Source: Legionella parisiensis
GTDB taxonomy: Bacteria; Pseudomonadota; Gammaproteobacteria; Legionellales; Legionellaceae
NCBI RefSeq assembly: GCF_001467945.1
Contig: NZ_LNYQ01000013.1
Span: 248,001-312,000, forward strand
DNA length: 64,000 nucleotides
Reading direction: 5' to 3'
Under the pieces are notes generated by a model. That model did not search any database, was not told the DNA's origin, and saw nothing but the letters and a program-made list of their open reading frames with translations. The translations under genes and the position numbers were made by a program. This document shows positions 45,774 to 58,510 of the stretch, piece after piece. Every line of letters begins with the position of its first letter. Position 1 is the first letter of the stretch.

Positions 45774-46442
45774 TTACTCTTCATTTTTCTCAGAATCAAC
45801 AGTTGGTACAGCTGATGCTGGAACCTCTGCTGCAGCTTCTGTTGTTTCTTCTTCAGTTGCACTTACCCTAGCCATGTGGATGCTTACAACAGGAGCATCA
45901 TGACTTCCATCTGTAACATCAACTGTAAGTTTTACCCCTTTAGGTAATTTTAAGTGAGATAAATGAATGATATCGTCCATTTTAACGTCTGACATATCTA
46001 CTGCGATAAACTCAGGTAAATCTTTTGCTTGGCAGCGAATCTCTACTTGAGTCATGGTGTGGTTAATAATACCGCCAGCTTTAATACCAGGAGCTTTATC
46101 TTCATTGATAAAGTGAATTGGCACTAATTTAACCAGGACATCAGTTTTAGAAACGCGTTGTAAATCCATATGCATTACAACTGGCTTATAGGGATGACGT
46201 TGTAATGCCTTCAAAATAACATGTTCAACTTTGCCATCAACTGTAATATCAAAAACACTGGAATAGATACTTTCAGTTTCCAAAGCTTTAATTACTTTAT
46301 TATGTTGAAAATGTATTGACATTGGCTTTTTGTCACCGCCATAAATTACAGCAGGTACTTTATTTTCAAGACGACGTAGGCGGCGGCTCGCACCTTTCCC
46401 CATATCCGTTCTTGTTTGAGCTTCTAAAAGGACATTTGACAT
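45774..46442 (-). CDS. rplY: 50S ribosomal protein L25/Ctc (long form)
   Basis: Starting at ATG 46442 (GGAG six bases upstream) the product has 222 residues. It has an N-terminal L25 domain, VLLEAQTRTDMGKGASRRLR, then VPAVIYGGDKKPMSIHFQHN, and a C-terminal Ctc/TL5-type beta domain: VLVKLVPIHFINEDKAPGIK, IRCQAKDLPEFIAVDMSDV. It ends in a Glu/Thr/Ala-rich tail. L25 binds 5S rRNA. The start at 46454 adds four residues and lacks a ribosome site. Confidence 0.95.
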   Translation of the reverse strand: MSNVLLEAQTRTDMGKGASRRLRRLENKVPAVIYGGDKKPMSIHFQHNKVIKALETESIYSSVFDITVDGKVEHVILKALQRHPYKPVVMHMDLQRVSKTDVLVKLVPIHFINEDKAPGIKAGGIINHTMTQVEIRCQAKDLPEFIAVDMSDVKMDDIIHLSHLKLPKGVKLTVDVTDGSHDAPVVSIHMARVSATEEETTEAAAEVPASAVPTVDSEKNEE

Positions 46443-46662
46443 TATATACTCCAAAAATTTATATAAGTTCCTTCAGGATCTGTTTACAGGTCCTGCGATT
46501 AATCCGCGACCAGATTAAACACCGGATAATCGTTAAAAAATCCGGAAAGGGTGGCGAAGTATACAATATTTTAAAATGAACTTGAAGTCATAGTGATAAT
46601 TTCATAGAATATGCCACTTTATTGAATTTGTGATAGCCAATCAGGCGAGTTGGAGAAATATT

Positions 46663-46974
46663 ATGTATGCGGTAATCAAAACTGGCGGTAAGCAATACAC
46701 CGTGAAGGAAGGTGATGTGTTAAAAATTGAATTACTGCCTGAAGATGTCGGCAATGAAATACAATTTGAAGAAGTATTAATGTTGGCTGATGGTGATAAA
46801 ATCGTCTGCGGTTCCCCATTAGTAGCCAAGGCAACAGTGAAAGCTGAAGTGCTTGATCATGGTCGTCACAAAAAAGTGAAAATTATCAAGTTTCGTCGTC
46901 GTAAGCACCATATGAAGCAAATGGGGCACAGACAATATTATTCGCAAGTTAAAATTACTGCGATTAGCAAGTAA
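46663..46974 (+). CDS. rplU: 50S ribosomal protein L21
   Basis: The product from ATG 46663 has 103 residues and shows the full L21 pattern: MYAVIKTGGKQYTVKEGD, then IQFEEVLMLADGDKIVCGSP and the basic VKIIKFRRRKHHMKQMGHRQ with YYSQVKITAI at the end. L21 binds 23S rRNA near the exit region. GGAG lies nine to twelve bases before the start. The frame extending to 46630 is not used. The gap to rpmA is 12 bases, so the two are one operon. Confidence 0.97.
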   Translation: MYAVIKTGGKQYTVKEGDVLKIELLPEDVGNEIQFEEVLMLADGDKIVCGSPLVAKATVKAEVLDHGRHKKVKIIKFRRRKHHMKQMGHRQYYSQVKITAISK

Positions 46975-46986
46975 GAGAGGATAGCA

Positions 46987-47265
46987 ATGGCTCATAAGAA
47001 AGCAGGTGGTAGTACTCGTAATGGCCGCGACTCGAATCCCAAGTATCTTGGAGTGAAACGTTATGGCGGTCAATTCGTTAATGCGGGTGAAATAATTGTA
47101 AGGCAACGTGGTACGCGTTTTCATCCGGGGCCAGGCGTAGGTTGTGGCCGTGATCATACCTTGTTTGCCTTGGTTGAAGGTCTGGTACAATTTGTTGTCA
47201 AAGGTGAAAAAAATCGTAAGTATGTGACAATAGTTGCAGAGCAAAAAGAAGAAGCTGCGAACTAA
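46987..47265 (+). CDS. rpmA: 50S ribosomal protein L27
   Basis: The 92-residue protein begins [20 protein letters not shown], the flexible N-terminal arm that reaches the peptidyl transferase centre, then [40 protein letters not shown] and [20 protein letters not shown]. Length and sequence are those of a standard L27. GAGAGGA before the start is a good ribosome site. It lies directly after rplU. Confidence 0.97.
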   Translation: MAHKKAGGSTRNGRDSNPKYLGVKRYGGQFVNAGEIIVRQRGTRFHPGPGVGCGRDHTLFALVEGLVQFVVKGEKNRKYVTIVAEQKEEAAN

Positions 47266-47277
47266 TTGTTACTGTAG

Positions 47278-49494
<2,217 letters not shown>

Positions 49495-49668
49495 TGTTTT
49501 TTTCCAAGCGTCAATATTGGCTTGATTTTATAGCATAATTTGAAAAATCTGTAATAGTTATTGACATTTATTCTCAAATTGCCTAATAACTAAAAAAGGT
49601 GGCTTTTTTTAAGATATATACACTTGCCACCAACAGTTTTACGATTATTTGTATGTGAAGGAGAAATT

Positions 49669-50487
49669 ATGGAATTTTCAAGCCGTTATGTAGCGCATGA
49701 TCCTGACGCTCAAGGGTTTGTGAATTATTCTGCAGAAGAAAACAGAATTTGGAATATTTTATTTCAAAGACAAATAAAATTAATACCCGGACGTGCTTGT
49801 GATGAATTCATATTAGGACTAAAAACCTTAGGTATTAAATCTGAAGGGATTCCGCAGATTCCAGAACTTAATAAAAAGCTTGAAGCTGAGACCGGTTGGC
49901 AAGTGTCTGCAGTTGCTGCATTAATTTCTGCTCGAGAATTTTTTGAGTTATTGGCAAAAAAACATTTTCCTGTAGCTACATTTATTCGTAATGGAGAAGA
50001 ATTGGATTATGTAAAAGAGCCTGATATTTTTCATGAAGTATTCGGTCATTGCCCGATGTTGACAGATAGGGTGTATGCAGAATTTGTCTATGATTATGCC
50101 AGGAAGGTGTTAACTTTTCCTGAATCAGATTGGCCTTTATTACAACGCATGTTTTGGTTTACGGTTGAGTTTGGTTTAATTAAAAGTCCAAAAGGTCTGC
50201 GTGCTTATGGTGGCGGGATACTGTCTTCTATTAGTGAAACGGTATATAGTGTAGAAAGCGATATTCCGCTTAGAGTGATTTTTGATCCTGTTGCGGCGTT
50301 TCGTATGCCTTACCGTATCGATATGTTGCAGCCAGTTTATTTTGTGATCAGTGATTATCAGGTTTTGTATGATTTTGTTTTATCCGATATAGGTAAACTT
50401 TTAGCTCGTACTCGGGAACTAGGGGAGTTTCCACCATTTTTTAAGGTGGATCCAAATAACCCTAATATCCATATTAGAGCATGTTAA
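49669..50487 (+). CDS. phhA: Phenylalanine-4-hydroxylase
   Basis: The 272 residues are the catalytic domain only, as in bacterial monomeric enzymes. The iron ligands are in EPDIFHEVFGHCPMLTDRVY (two His) and RMFWFTVEFGLIKSPKGLRA (Glu). GRACDEFILGLKTLGI and AYGGGILSSISETVYSVESD are also conserved. It turns phenylalanine into tyrosine with tetrahydrobiopterin and oxygen. The start is ATG 49669 with AAGGAG nine bases before. In L. pneumophila the orthologous gene contributes to pyomelanin formation; that is established for the family, not shown here. Confidence 0.95.
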   Translation: MEFSSRYVAHDPDAQGFVNYSAEENRIWNILFQRQIKLIPGRACDEFILGLKTLGIKSEGIPQIPELNKKLEAETGWQVSAVAALISAREFFELLAKKHFPVATFIRNGEELDYVKEPDIFHEVFGHCPMLTDRVYAEFVYDYARKVLTFPESDWPLLQRMFWFTVEFGLIKSPKGLRAYGGGILSSISETVYSVESDIPLRVIFDPVAAFRMPYRIDMLQPVYFVISDYQVLYDFVLSDIGKLLARTRELGEFPPFFKVDPNNPNIHIRAC

Positions 50488-50574
50488 TCTATGTATATTG
50501 TAATGAACAGCTAGTCTTGCTAACATCGAGCAACCTAGTTTGTTCATTGGCTGTTTCAAGTCAAGGAGCATTAT

Positions 50575-51234
50575 TTGATTAAAGTACTAATTGTTGATGA
50601 CCATGCATTGGTTCGAATGGGGATTCGACGATTACTCGAAGATATGTCAGATGTAGAAGTAGTCGCTGATGCAGAAAGTGGTGAACAAGCTTTAGCATTA
50701 GTAAAAAAATATTCCCCAGATGTAGTCCTTTTAGATATGAAAATGCCTGGAATTGATGGATGGGAAGTAACGCGTCGCCTGAAAAAATCAAATCCGCATG
50801 TTAGAGTTATTGCGGTAACTGCGATGTGCTCTGATGTGTTACCTACTCGTGTTTTGCAATTAGGAGCTATGGGGTATCTGACGAAAGAATCGGGTGCCGA
50901 AGAAATGGCCGCTGCAATCCGTAAAGTTGCAAAAGGAGAAAAGTACCTTAGTGCTGAAATCGCTCAGAAAGTAGCGATTAATAGCCTGCAGGAAGTACAA
51001 GGTTCGCCTTTTGATGTGTTATCTGAGCGTGAAATGCAAGTGATGCTGATGATTACCACCGGTATGAATGTTCAGGAAATTAGTAATAGACTTTTCCTAA
51101 GCTCAAAAACAATTAACGGCTATCGTTACCGAACATTTGAAAAATTAGGCATCAAAAATGATGTAGAACTTACTTATTTGGCTCTAAAACACGGAATTAT
51201 AGAAAACCCCATCGATCTGGCATCAGAAGATTAA
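50575..51234 (+). CDS. letA: GacA/LetA-type response regulator
   Basis: The 219 residues start at TTG 50575, where AAGGAG is well spaced. The receiver domain has VLIVDDHALVRMGIRRLLED, the phosphoacceptor Asp in YSPDVVLLDMKMPGIDGWEV, and the Lys in MGYLTKESGAEE. The LuxR-type helix-turn-helix follows: LSEREMQVMLMITTGMNVQE, ISNRLFLSSKTINGYRYRTF. This is the GacA/UvrY/LetA family, placed upstream of uvrC as in E. coli and Pseudomonas. In Legionella, LetA/LetS switches cells to the transmissive state through small RNAs that bind CsrA. Confidence 0.92.
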   Translation: MIKVLIVDDHALVRMGIRRLLEDMSDVEVVADAESGEQALALVKKYSPDVVLLDMKMPGIDGWEVTRRLKKSNPHVRVIAVTAMCSDVLPTRVLQLGAMGYLTKESGAEEMAAAIRKVAKGEKYLSAEIAQKVAINSLQEVQGSPFDVLSEREMQVMLMITTGMNVQEISNRLFLSSKTINGYRYRTFEKLGIKNDVELTYLALKHGIIENPIDLASED

Positions 51235-51253
51235 AGGTCCTAGTGTAGCTTGG

Positions 51254-51293
51254 GTGCAGCGGCTGAATCTGATTCTTTTTGCTCAGCCTGCAC
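51254..51293. promoter_or_regulatory. Hairpin between letA and uvrC
   Basis: GTGCA...GGCTGA (51254-51266) pairs with TCAGCC...TGCAC (51283-51293) with one small bulge, 20 bases after the letA stop. No T tract follows. It may be an mRNA-processing or partial termination hairpin. Confidence 0.4.
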
Positions 51294-51385
51294 TCAAATC
51301 CGATTTTCCCTACGACTCTTTATTTGTGACTTAAGAGGCAGGCGCAAGGATACATTTTTAAACCAAGAACTATTGTTATTATTAC

Positions 51386-53248
51386 ATGAATATTTCCACT
51401 GAATTAGCGTTGTTTCTCAATAAGTTACCTAATGAGCCCGGTGTTTACCGTATGCTGGATGAAGCAGGTAATCTTCTTTACGTAGGTAAAGCATCCAATC
51501 TAAAAAAACGGGTTACAAGCTATTTTAATAAACAAAATACAGGTATTAAAACTCGTTCTTTGGTGAGTCAAATTGCCTCAATAGAAATTTCCGTAACGCG
51601 TAGTGAAACAGAAGCACTATTATTGGAAAGCAATCTGATTAAAACATTAAAACCAAAATACAATGTTTTGCTGCGAGATGATAAATCTTATCCTTATATC
51701 CATCTTTCCAACCATTCTGACTTTCCACGAATTGAGAGCTATCGCTCTAAGAAAAAACCTCTATCGGGTGATTTTTTTGGCCCCTATCCCAGCAGTGCTG
51801 CGGTTAAAGAAACTATAGTGACTATTCAAAAAGTTTTTAAACTTCGTAATTGTCGAGACAGTTATTTTAATGCACGTTCAAGACCGTGTTTGCAGTACCA
51901 AATCAAGCGATGTACAGCACCTTGTGTCAATTATATAACTCCTGAAGATTACAAGCGTTCGGTACACGATGCCATGCGATTTCTGCAAGGTAAGTCTCAA
52001 TTAATTCTTGATGAGCTTGCCAAAAGAATGGATAAAGCAGTAAGGGAATTGCATTTTGAAGAAGCAGCAATTTTTCGGGATCAGATTAAAAGTTTGCGAT
52101 TAGTGCAAGAGCAACAAGGCATTTTACAATTACGGGGAGATGCAGACGCTATTGCAATTGAGGTTAGTCCAGGTTTTGCCTGTGTTCAGTGTGTGACAGT
52201 TCGTGAAGGTCAAGTATTGGCCAGCCGGAGTTATTTTCCTTCTATACCGCAAAAAAGCTTGGACGATGAACTTAGCATGGAAGATTTATGGCAGCAAACT
52301 TTTGATGCATTTATTGGATTCTATTATTTTGATGCGCCAGAAAAAATCCCCGCTTTAATTATTACCAACCATGGCTTAATGGATCATCAGTCATTACAAG
52401 AAGCATTATCACAACAACGTGGCAGATTATGTAAAATCCAAGTGAATCCTCGCGGTATAAAATCGCGCTGGATGGATTTTGCATTGAATAATTTGCGTGT
52501 TTCGATCGCTGAATATGTGACGAAACACTCTACTATGAGGTCTCGTTTCCATGAGTTAGAGAAGTTTTTAGGACTGGAAAAGCCAATTGAGCGAATGGAG
52601 TGTTTTGACATCAGCCATACTCAAGGTGAAGCTACTATTGCATCATGTGTTGTGTTTGATCAGGAAGGTCCTTGTCCTAATGAGTATCGACGTTTTAACA
52701 TAGAAGGTATAAACCCTGGCGATGATTATGCCGCAATGGGGCAGGCAATTACGCGACGTTTTAAACGCTTAGTAGAGTCTCAATCTTTGCCGGATCTATT
52801 AATTATTGATGGAGGCAAGGGACAAGTAACTGTGGCCCAGCAAGTACTTATGTCTTTAGGTGTTTCGACTGTAATCCTGCTTGGTGTTGCTAAAGGGCCT
52901 TCTCGAAAGGCTGGCTGGGAAAAATTAATTTTGGTGCACGAAGCACGTGAATTGATTTTACCTGATGACTCTAAAGCCTTACATCTGATACAACATATTC
53001 GCAATGAAGCACATCGTTTTGCTATTACTGCTCATCGTAAGAAAAGACAGAAAAAGAGATTGGATTCAACTCTTGAAGATATTGAAGGAGTAGGAGCGAA
53101 GCGCAGACAGGCATTACTGCATCGTTTTGGCGGGATACGTGAGCTTGCGAAAGCTTCAGTGGAGGAAATTGCTAAGGTATCTGGTATTAGTGAACATTTG
53201 GCAAAGCGTATTTTTAAATTTTTTCGTGGTGAAAACGTATCGTCCTAA
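51386..53248 (+). CDS. uvrC: Excinuclease ABC subunit C
   Basis: The 620 residues begin with the GIY-YIG nuclease domain ([20 protein letters not shown], then [20 protein letters not shown]) with 3'-incision activity. The Cys-rich [20 protein letters not shown], a UVR helix ([20 protein letters not shown]), the RNase H-like 5'-incision domain ([20 protein letters not shown] and [19 protein letters not shown]) and a C-terminal helix-hairpin-helix pair ([18 protein letters not shown]) follow. It works with UvrA and UvrB in nucleotide excision repair. It is 150 bases downstream of letA, the conserved order. Confidence 0.97.
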   Translation: MNISTELALFLNKLPNEPGVYRMLDEAGNLLYVGKASNLKKRVTSYFNKQNTGIKTRSLVSQIASIEISVTRSETEALLLESNLIKTLKPKYNVLLRDDKSYPYIHLSNHSDFPRIESYRSKKKPLSGDFFGPYPSSAAVKETIVTIQKVFKLRNCRDSYFNARSRPCLQYQIKRCTAPCVNYITPEDYKRSVHDAMRFLQGKSQLILDELAKRMDKAVRELHFEEAAIFRDQIKSLRLVQEQQGILQLRGDADAIAIEVSPGFACVQCVTVREGQVLASRSYFPSIPQKSLDDELSMEDLWQQTFDAFIGFYYFDAPEKIPALIITNHGLMDHQSLQEALSQQRGRLCKIQVNPRGIKSRWMDFALNNLRVSIAEYVTKHSTMRSRFHELEKFLGLEKPIERMECFDISHTQGEATIASCVVFDQEGPCPNEYRRFNIEGINPGDDYAAMGQAITRRFKRLVESQSLPDLLIIDGGKGQVTVAQQVLMSLGVSTVILLGVAKGPSRKAGWEKLILVHEARELILPDDSKALHLIQHIRNEAHRFAITAHRKKRQKKRLDSTLEDIEGVGAKRRQALLHRFGGIRELAKASVEEIAKVSGISEHLAKRIFKFFRGENVSS

Positions 53249-53511
53249 ATATAATCTAGCGGCATCGAAGCCTGAGATGACAGGAGTAAACCCGGCAATA
53301 CAGCTTTATTCTCTGCGCCAAAAAAACAGTCTCTGCCCCGCTGCACCTAGGCTTCTTATTCACGAGTCAGAATATTATTCATAACTCTGGCAAAATCTCT
53401 AATATTCGTACTAAACTTATTTTAGATATGCTCGAATAATAATTAAAATAAATTGATATTTAAGCACAAATCTTGCATGTAAAAATAAAAAGTAAGATGA
53501 GAGGGGGGCAT

Positions 53512-54222
53512 ATGTATAAATTACTTTCAGCTGCATTGATGATGCTCATGGCTGCCATAGGGAATGCCGGTAATTTTTATGGCACGGGATTATGTGGTTA
53601 CCCACAATACGAATGTATCAAAGTAGAGTCGGGGCAAAGTTGGGAGACGTTATTTCCAGATGAGAATCAACGAGATATCGTACAAAGAGTCAATCGTACT
53701 TACAATCCTTTATGGACTGGCAAGATTATAGCTGTTCCCAAAAATCTGGCTTATCTCACCGCTTTTGATGTAGCACCTTTCCCATTAAAAATTCCAGAGC
53801 ATCAAAAACAAATTATTGTCGATCAAGATAAGCTGGCTTTTGCCGCTTATGATGCTCAAGGTAATTTGGTGAGATGGGGACCGATCTCATCCGGAAGAGA
53901 TAAATGTTCCGATTCCAATCATTCTTGCCGTACTTTAACAGGAATTTATCGAGTATTCAGTAAAGAGAATGAAAAATGTACGTCAGATGTATTTCCAATT
54001 GGTAAAGGTGGTGCAAAGATGCCTTTCTGCATGTTTTTTCATAAAGGGTTTGCATTACACGGTTCCGATGACATTCCTGGAGTTAGAGCAAGTCATGGAT
54101 GTGTGCGGATGTTTATTCAGGATGCTAAATGGTTAAATTTAAGCTTTGTTGAATTATCCAGCGAAAGAAATAATTTCATGGGTACAACCATTATTGTACG
54201 TCCAATAAATGACAGTGAGTGA
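53512..54222 (+). CDS. enhA: EnhA-like L,D-transpeptidase (YkuD) protein
   Basis: From ATG 53512 (GGGGGG upstream) the product has 236 residues. A signal peptide (YKLLSAALMMLMAAIGNAG) is followed by a LysM-like segment (ECIKVESGQSWETLFP...VNRTYNPLWTGKIIAVPK) and a YkuD domain with the HGS...SHGCVRM signature (ALHGSDDIPGVRASHGCVRM), the Cys being the nucleophile. Such enzymes make 3-3 cross-links or attach proteins to peptidoglycan. It opens the enh cluster, which in L. pneumophila is enhA-enhB-enhC and promotes host-cell entry and survival. The next gene starts five bases later. Confidence 0.88.
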   Translation: MYKLLSAALMMLMAAIGNAGNFYGTGLCGYPQYECIKVESGQSWETLFPDENQRDIVQRVNRTYNPLWTGKIIAVPKNLAYLTAFDVAPFPLKIPEHQKQIIVDQDKLAFAAYDAQGNLVRWGPISSGRDKCSDSNHSCRTLTGIYRVFSKENEKCTSDVFPIGKGGAKMPFCMFFHKGFALHGSDDIPGVRASHGCVRMFIQDAKWLNLSFVELSSERNNFMGTTIIVRPINDSE

Positions 54223-54227
54223 GAAAT

Positions 54228-54794
54228 ATGATGAATACAATAAAAAAAATCACTTCAATTTCATTGATGTTTTGTTTAGGGCTAATATCGACACACCTTG
54301 CAGCAGCTAAACCTAAAAAGGGTGATCCTAAGGATATGCAAGCAAAAGCGGAAAAGGAAGAAGCTCGATTTCCTATAGGATGCAAGCCTGTTGGATATAA
54401 GGAAAGTTTAAAGGTTTTGTCTCTTTTCCCAGGCAAAGAAGGTGCTTTGCAATCTTTATATTTCTTCTTTAATAAATCACCGCAAAGTGTAAGTTTATAT
54501 CATATGCGTGATGAGGATAGCCAATATACCACTCGATACAATCATACAATAGGTGGGCGGCAATGGGCAGCATTAGCTACAGGGGAACCATTAGTCAAAT
54601 TTATTTGTACTTTAGGTGATGGTAAAACCTCCTATGGAAAAATCATTGATTGTGCTGATACGATTAAAGTATGTGAATATGTTAATGTAAAATTTGGTTT
54701 AAATAATAAAGGCAACTATTGGATAGTCGATGGCACTACTCGAAATGGGGCCGTCAATGAAGTGGTGCATTATGGCATAATACCCGGGGCATAA
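54228..54794 (+). CDS. enhB: EnhB-like exported protein
   Basis: The product from ATG 54228 has 188 residues (54231 is also possible). A signal peptide (TIKKITSISLMFCLGLISTHLAAA split over residues 4-27) precedes a Lys-rich stretch (KPKKGDPKDMQAKAEKEEAR). The globular part reads FPIGCKPVGYKESLKVLSLF, then SLYFFFNKSPQSVSLYHMRD and KFGLNNKGNYWIVDGTTRNG. Two pairs of Cys (ICT, DCAD, VCE) may form disulfides. The function of EnhB is not known in detail; it is identified here by its place between enhA and enhC and its fit to a small exported protein. Confidence 0.8.
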   Translation: MMNTIKKITSISLMFCLGLISTHLAAAKPKKGDPKDMQAKAEKEEARFPIGCKPVGYKESLKVLSLFPGKEGALQSLYFFFNKSPQSVSLYHMRDEDSQYTTRYNHTIGGRQWAALATGEPLVKFICTLGDGKTSYGKIIDCADTIKVCEYVNVKFGLNNKGNYWIVDGTTRNGAVNEVVHYGIIPGA

Positions 54795-54852
54795 GTCTGG
54801 CACATACGATAAAAATTCGGGTTAAATTGGCATGCAAAGAGGGAGAATTTTC

Positions 54853-57800
54853 ATGAAATCGCTAGTACCTTGGGTATGTTTATTTGTCGCATCAGCTGGG
54901 CAAAACGTTTTTGCTGATGATTTCAGTGCTTATCGATTAGGGAATTATAATAAAGCGATAGAACCTTTAATGAGTCAGTCGGGTAAAAATGCGGTTGCTG
55001 ATTACTACTTAGGGCGAATTTATCTTTATGGGTATGGCCAATTAAAAAATAGTTTGTTAGCAATACGCTATTTTACTCAAGCCGCACAGAAAGGATACCT
55101 CCCTGCCATTCAGCTTATGGCCAAATACACCCTATTACATGATAAAGATCCACAACAAGCCTTTACATGGTTTAAAAAAGCAGCAGATGCCGGTGATGTA
55201 GATGCCCAAATGTTTACGGCAGCGGCTTATATGTATGGAGTTGGGGTAAAGAAAAATATGGATGCAGCAACTCGTTATTATATTAATGCGGCAAAAAATG
55301 GTAACTCCATAGCACAGTTTACCTTAGCGAAAAATTTTATTGAAAGTCGTCATGCATCAAATCGTAAATTAGGCCTTATTTGGTTAAATAAAGCAGTTGC
55401 CAATAATAATCCTCAAGCAATAACTATGCAGGGAAAGCTTTATCTCGAAGGAAAGCTATTAGATAAAGATGAAAATAAAGGGGAGCAGTTATTAAACCAA
55501 GCTGCGGCTCAGGGTTTCGCACCCGCAATGGTTGCTTTAGGAGAATTAGCGTTAGAACAAAACCAAAAAGAACTCGCGTTGCAGTGGTTTAACAAAGCGA
55601 GTAATCAACAGAATAATGAGGCGTATTTGGATCTGGCGCATATTTATTTACAACAAAAAAGCCCTGTTTACGATCCAAAAACTGCATACATGTGGACTTT
55701 GAAAGCCGCTCAGAGTGGATTGCCACAAGCCAAACGTGAGTTAGCTGAAATGTATCAAAAAGGAATAGGTATTGAGGCTGAGCCCAATTTGGCAAAGCAA
55801 TGGCTAAATCAAGCGATGCAAGATGAAAGTGCTAAAAATCAGGAAGCAGCCTTAGCACAGGCTGCCCTGTGGTTAAGTAATGGTACAACAGATAAATTAG
55901 AGCAAACTGATTTTCAAATGAAAGGAATATTAAGTGCTTGGCATAACCCTCGGGTATTAGGAGATTTTGCATATAACCAGGGGCCTCAACTGAAAAATGT
56001 AACGCGTCAGTCTATTTTTCATCCACAGTTTGAATTAGTTCAGCCTAATGATGTTCCTATAACCAGTTATTATGATGCGATTTTAAATAAAACTCCTGGG
56101 TTCCAGGCTAATCAATGGACATATCCTCTTTATCCCTTAGATCACCAGTTATCAGCGTTAGAAAGAGTAAACACTCCCATATATGCGCGTATTAATTTAC
56201 CAACTCCTTATATTGATGCCAACTTTTATGATTATGATGATAATTCACAAGCCAATGTTATGGATTTGTGGACTCAGGGGTGGCAAGCACAGCTGAACTA
56301 TATGTCTGTGTTTAATCAGTTATACTTTAGAGCAATATTAGGTGATGCCCAATCGCAATTTCAAATAGGACAAATGTTTCAATATGGTATTGGTGTGGCG
56401 CAAAGTGACTCTTCAGCCATTATTTTTTATCAAAATGCGGCACAACAGCAGCACTTGGGTGCAGAATACAATTTGGGTATTTTATATTTGCTGCATGCCA
56501 AAGATAAAAATGATTATCAGCTGGCATTAAATGATTTAACTGATGCGGCATTTAAAGGAAATAAAAAATCCCAATACGTTCTGGCTAGAATTCTTTCACA
56601 GGGGATAACTGGTCCTGACGGTACAGTATACATTCAACCTAATCAAGAACAAGCAACATCTATGTTGTACCTGGCTGCGGCCAATAATTATGGCCCTGCA
56701 GAATATGAGCTAGCAGATAGTTTGGCACGCCAAAATGACAGTGGTTTAAGTGTAAATGTTAGAAAACACAAAATAGCCATGATCCGTCAGTTGTATCAAG
56801 GAGCAGCAGATCGAGGTGTTTCCCAAGCATTATTACCACTCGCATTTTACAATGCAATGGATCAAGATAAGGAAAGACAAGCACAAGCTTTTCTGCTCGC
56901 CAAAGCTGAAGCAGCTACCGGTAATGAACATGCAGCATTGTTGATGGGATTACTCTATGATAGGGGCATTGGCGTAAAAGCTGATCCAGGACAAGCAATT
57001 ACCTGGTATCAACAATCAGGGCAAAATGCCGTAAGTGATTTTATTTTGGGAACTTATGCCTCCGAAGGGAAAGGAGTGGCTCAAGACAAGACAAAAGGAA
57101 TGGAGCAATTGCAGCAATCTGTTGACGATCAATTCTCTTATGCAGATTTTAATATAGCGGTATTACAAAAAGAAGCGGGACAAGACTTTTTACCTAATTT
57201 GATACGTTCCTATAAGCTAGGAAACAGTCATGCTGGAATAGTTTTAGCAGATTATTATTTGGCAGAAAACTCTGATCCTGAAAAAATGCAAGAAGCCAAA
57301 CAAATTTATTCTGGCTTGGCTGAAAAAGGGGATCAGTTTGCACAACTGAAACTGGCTTATATGCTGGAAAAAGGCCTAGGTTCTGAACCTGATCTTGCAG
57401 GTGCGCAACGTTGGTATACTGCTTCTGCAGAACAGGGAAATCCTCTGGCCCAGTATCAATTGGGTCAGTTTTATCAGCTGGGCGAAAATGGGGAGCCTGA
57501 TTATAATTTGGCGAGACAATGGTACGAGAAAGCGGCTGTAAGTTTGCCTGAAGCATCTGTTGCATTGGGGTTTATTTATGAAACAGTCAATGATAATTAT
57601 GTTCTGGCATTAAAGGCTTATGAACAAGCTGCTACGAAAGGGGATGCCTTAGGGATATATGATTTGGCGTTAATGTATTTATACGGTAAAGGAACCCCTG
57701 TCAATTATCAAAAAGCGAGAGATTTATTTGTTGAAGCAGCAACTTATCAAGTGCATGAGGCAATGAATCAATTAGGAGCTATTTATTTCAATGGATTGGG

Positions 57801-58458
57801 CCAAGCTCGAGATACACAACAAGCTTTATCCTGGTATAAAAAGGCAGCAGAATTGGGTAATGCTAATGCCCTTTATCAGTTAGGATTATTGTCTGAAACG
57901 GGTTTTATCACTAAACTTGATTTTAATAACGCCCTCAACTATTACCAGCAATCTGCAGATAAAGGTCATGAGAAAGCAATGTTGGCTTTAGCACGAATGT
58001 ATCATTACGGCTTAGGTGTTGAGAAAAATTCCAAAATGGCGGCAGGTTTTTATGAAAAACTGGCTTCACGGCAAAATGCTTATGCACAATATCAGCTAGG
58101 TACTTATTATCTGGAAGGTACTTTGGGTGAGCGTTCTCTTGCCAAAGGTAAGGAGTTATTGCAGCAAGCCAGTGACAATGGCAGTCTTCAGGCTCGAAAA
58201 GCCTTACAAAGAATGGAAGCACAAACTCAAGCTCGTGTCAGTTTTATTGAACCTATATTGATGAATAAAGCACCTGCTATTGCGGAACAATCTGCTGACT
58301 TTATGTATCTTCAAGCATTAAATGAGTGGAATCAGGGGGATGAAATTTTATCACGCATGATTTTACAGCGTTTATTAACCGAATTTCCTAATTTCGCACC
58401 GGCAAAACGTGCTTTTTATCAATTGAATCAGGCACAAAAAGGGAATATTCATGGTTGA
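54853..58458 (+). CDS. enhC: EnhC-like giant Sel1-repeat periplasmic protein
   Basis: From ATG 54853 (GGGAG upstream) the product has 1201 residues. A signal peptide (KSLVPWVCLFVASAGQNVFA) is followed by about twenty or more Sel1-like repeats in two blocks. Examples are ADYYLGRIYLYGYGQLKNSL, AQMFTAAAYMYGVGVKKNMD, AQFQIGQMFQYGIGVAQSDS in nearby form, and in the second block AQLKLAYMLEKGLGSEPDLA and LGIYDLALMYLYGKGTPVNY. Residues about 385-480 form a non-repeat insert rich in Pro/Tyr/Asp. EnhC of L. pneumophila is a periplasmic Sel1 protein that limits release of muramyl peptides and supports growth in macrophages. A CCCGGGT hairpin lies just after the stop. Confidence 0.92.
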   Translation: MKSLVPWVCLFVASAGQNVFADDFSAYRLGNYNKAIEPLMSQSGKNAVADYYLGRIYLYGYGQLKNSLLAIRYFTQAAQKGYLPAIQLMAKYTLLHDKDPQQAFTWFKKAADAGDVDAQMFTAAAYMYGVGVKKNMDAATRYYINAAKNGNSIAQFTLAKNFIESRHASNRKLGLIWLNKAVANNNPQAITMQGKLYLEGKLLDKDENKGEQLLNQAAAQGFAPAMVALGELALEQNQKELALQWFNKASNQQNNEAYLDLAHIYLQQKSPVYDPKTAYMWTLKAAQSGLPQAKRELAEMYQKGIGIEAEPNLAKQWLNQAMQDESAKNQEAALAQAALWLSNGTTDKLEQTDFQMKGILSAWHNPRVLGDFAYNQGPQLKNVTRQSIFHPQFELVQPNDVPITSYYDAILNKTPGFQANQWTYPLYPLDHQLSALERVNTPIYARINLPTPYIDANFYDYDDNSQANVMDLWTQGWQAQLNYMSVFNQLYFRAILGDAQSQFQIGQMFQYGIGVAQSDSSAIIFYQNAAQQQHLGAEYNLGILYLLHAKDKNDYQLALNDLTDAAFKGNKKSQYVLARILSQGITGPDGTVYIQPNQEQATSMLYLAAANNYGPAEYELADSLARQNDSGLSVNVRKHKIAMIRQLYQGAADRGVSQALLPLAFYNAMDQDKERQAQAFLLAKAEAATGNEHAALLMGLLYDRGIGVKADPGQAITWYQQSGQNAVSDFILGTYASEGKGVAQDKTKGMEQLQQSVDDQFSYADFNIAVLQKEAGQDFLPNLIRSYKLGNSHAGIVLADYYLAENSDPEKMQEAKQIYSGLAEKGDQFAQLKLAYMLEKGLGSEPDLAGAQRWYTASAEQGNPLAQYQLGQFYQLGENGEPDYNLARQWYEKAAVSLPEASVALGFIYETVNDNYVLALKAYEQAATKGDALGIYDLALMYLYGKGTPVNYQKARDLFVEAATYQVHEAMNQLGAIYFNGLGQARDTQQALSWYKKAAELGNANALYQLGLLSETGFITKLDFNNALNYYQQSADKGHEKAMLALARMYHYGLGVEKNSKMAAGFYEKLASRQNAYAQYQLGTYYLEGTLGERSLAKGKELLQQASDNGSLQARKALQRMEAQTQARVSFIEPILMNKAPAIAEQSADFMYLQALNEWNQGDEILSRMILQRLLTEFPNFAPAKRAFYQLNQAQKGNIHG

Positions 58459-58482
58459 TTGATTCATTTACTATAGATTATA

Positions 58483-58510
58483 CCCGGGTGAAGTAACAGC
58501 ATAACCCGGG
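58483..58510 (+). terminator. Hairpin after enhC
   Basis: CCCGGGT (58483-58489) and ACCCGGG (58504-58510) form a seven-base GC-rich stem, 25 bases after the stop. The T tract after it is broken (CATTTTT at 58530), so it is a probable but imperfect terminator. Confidence 0.45.
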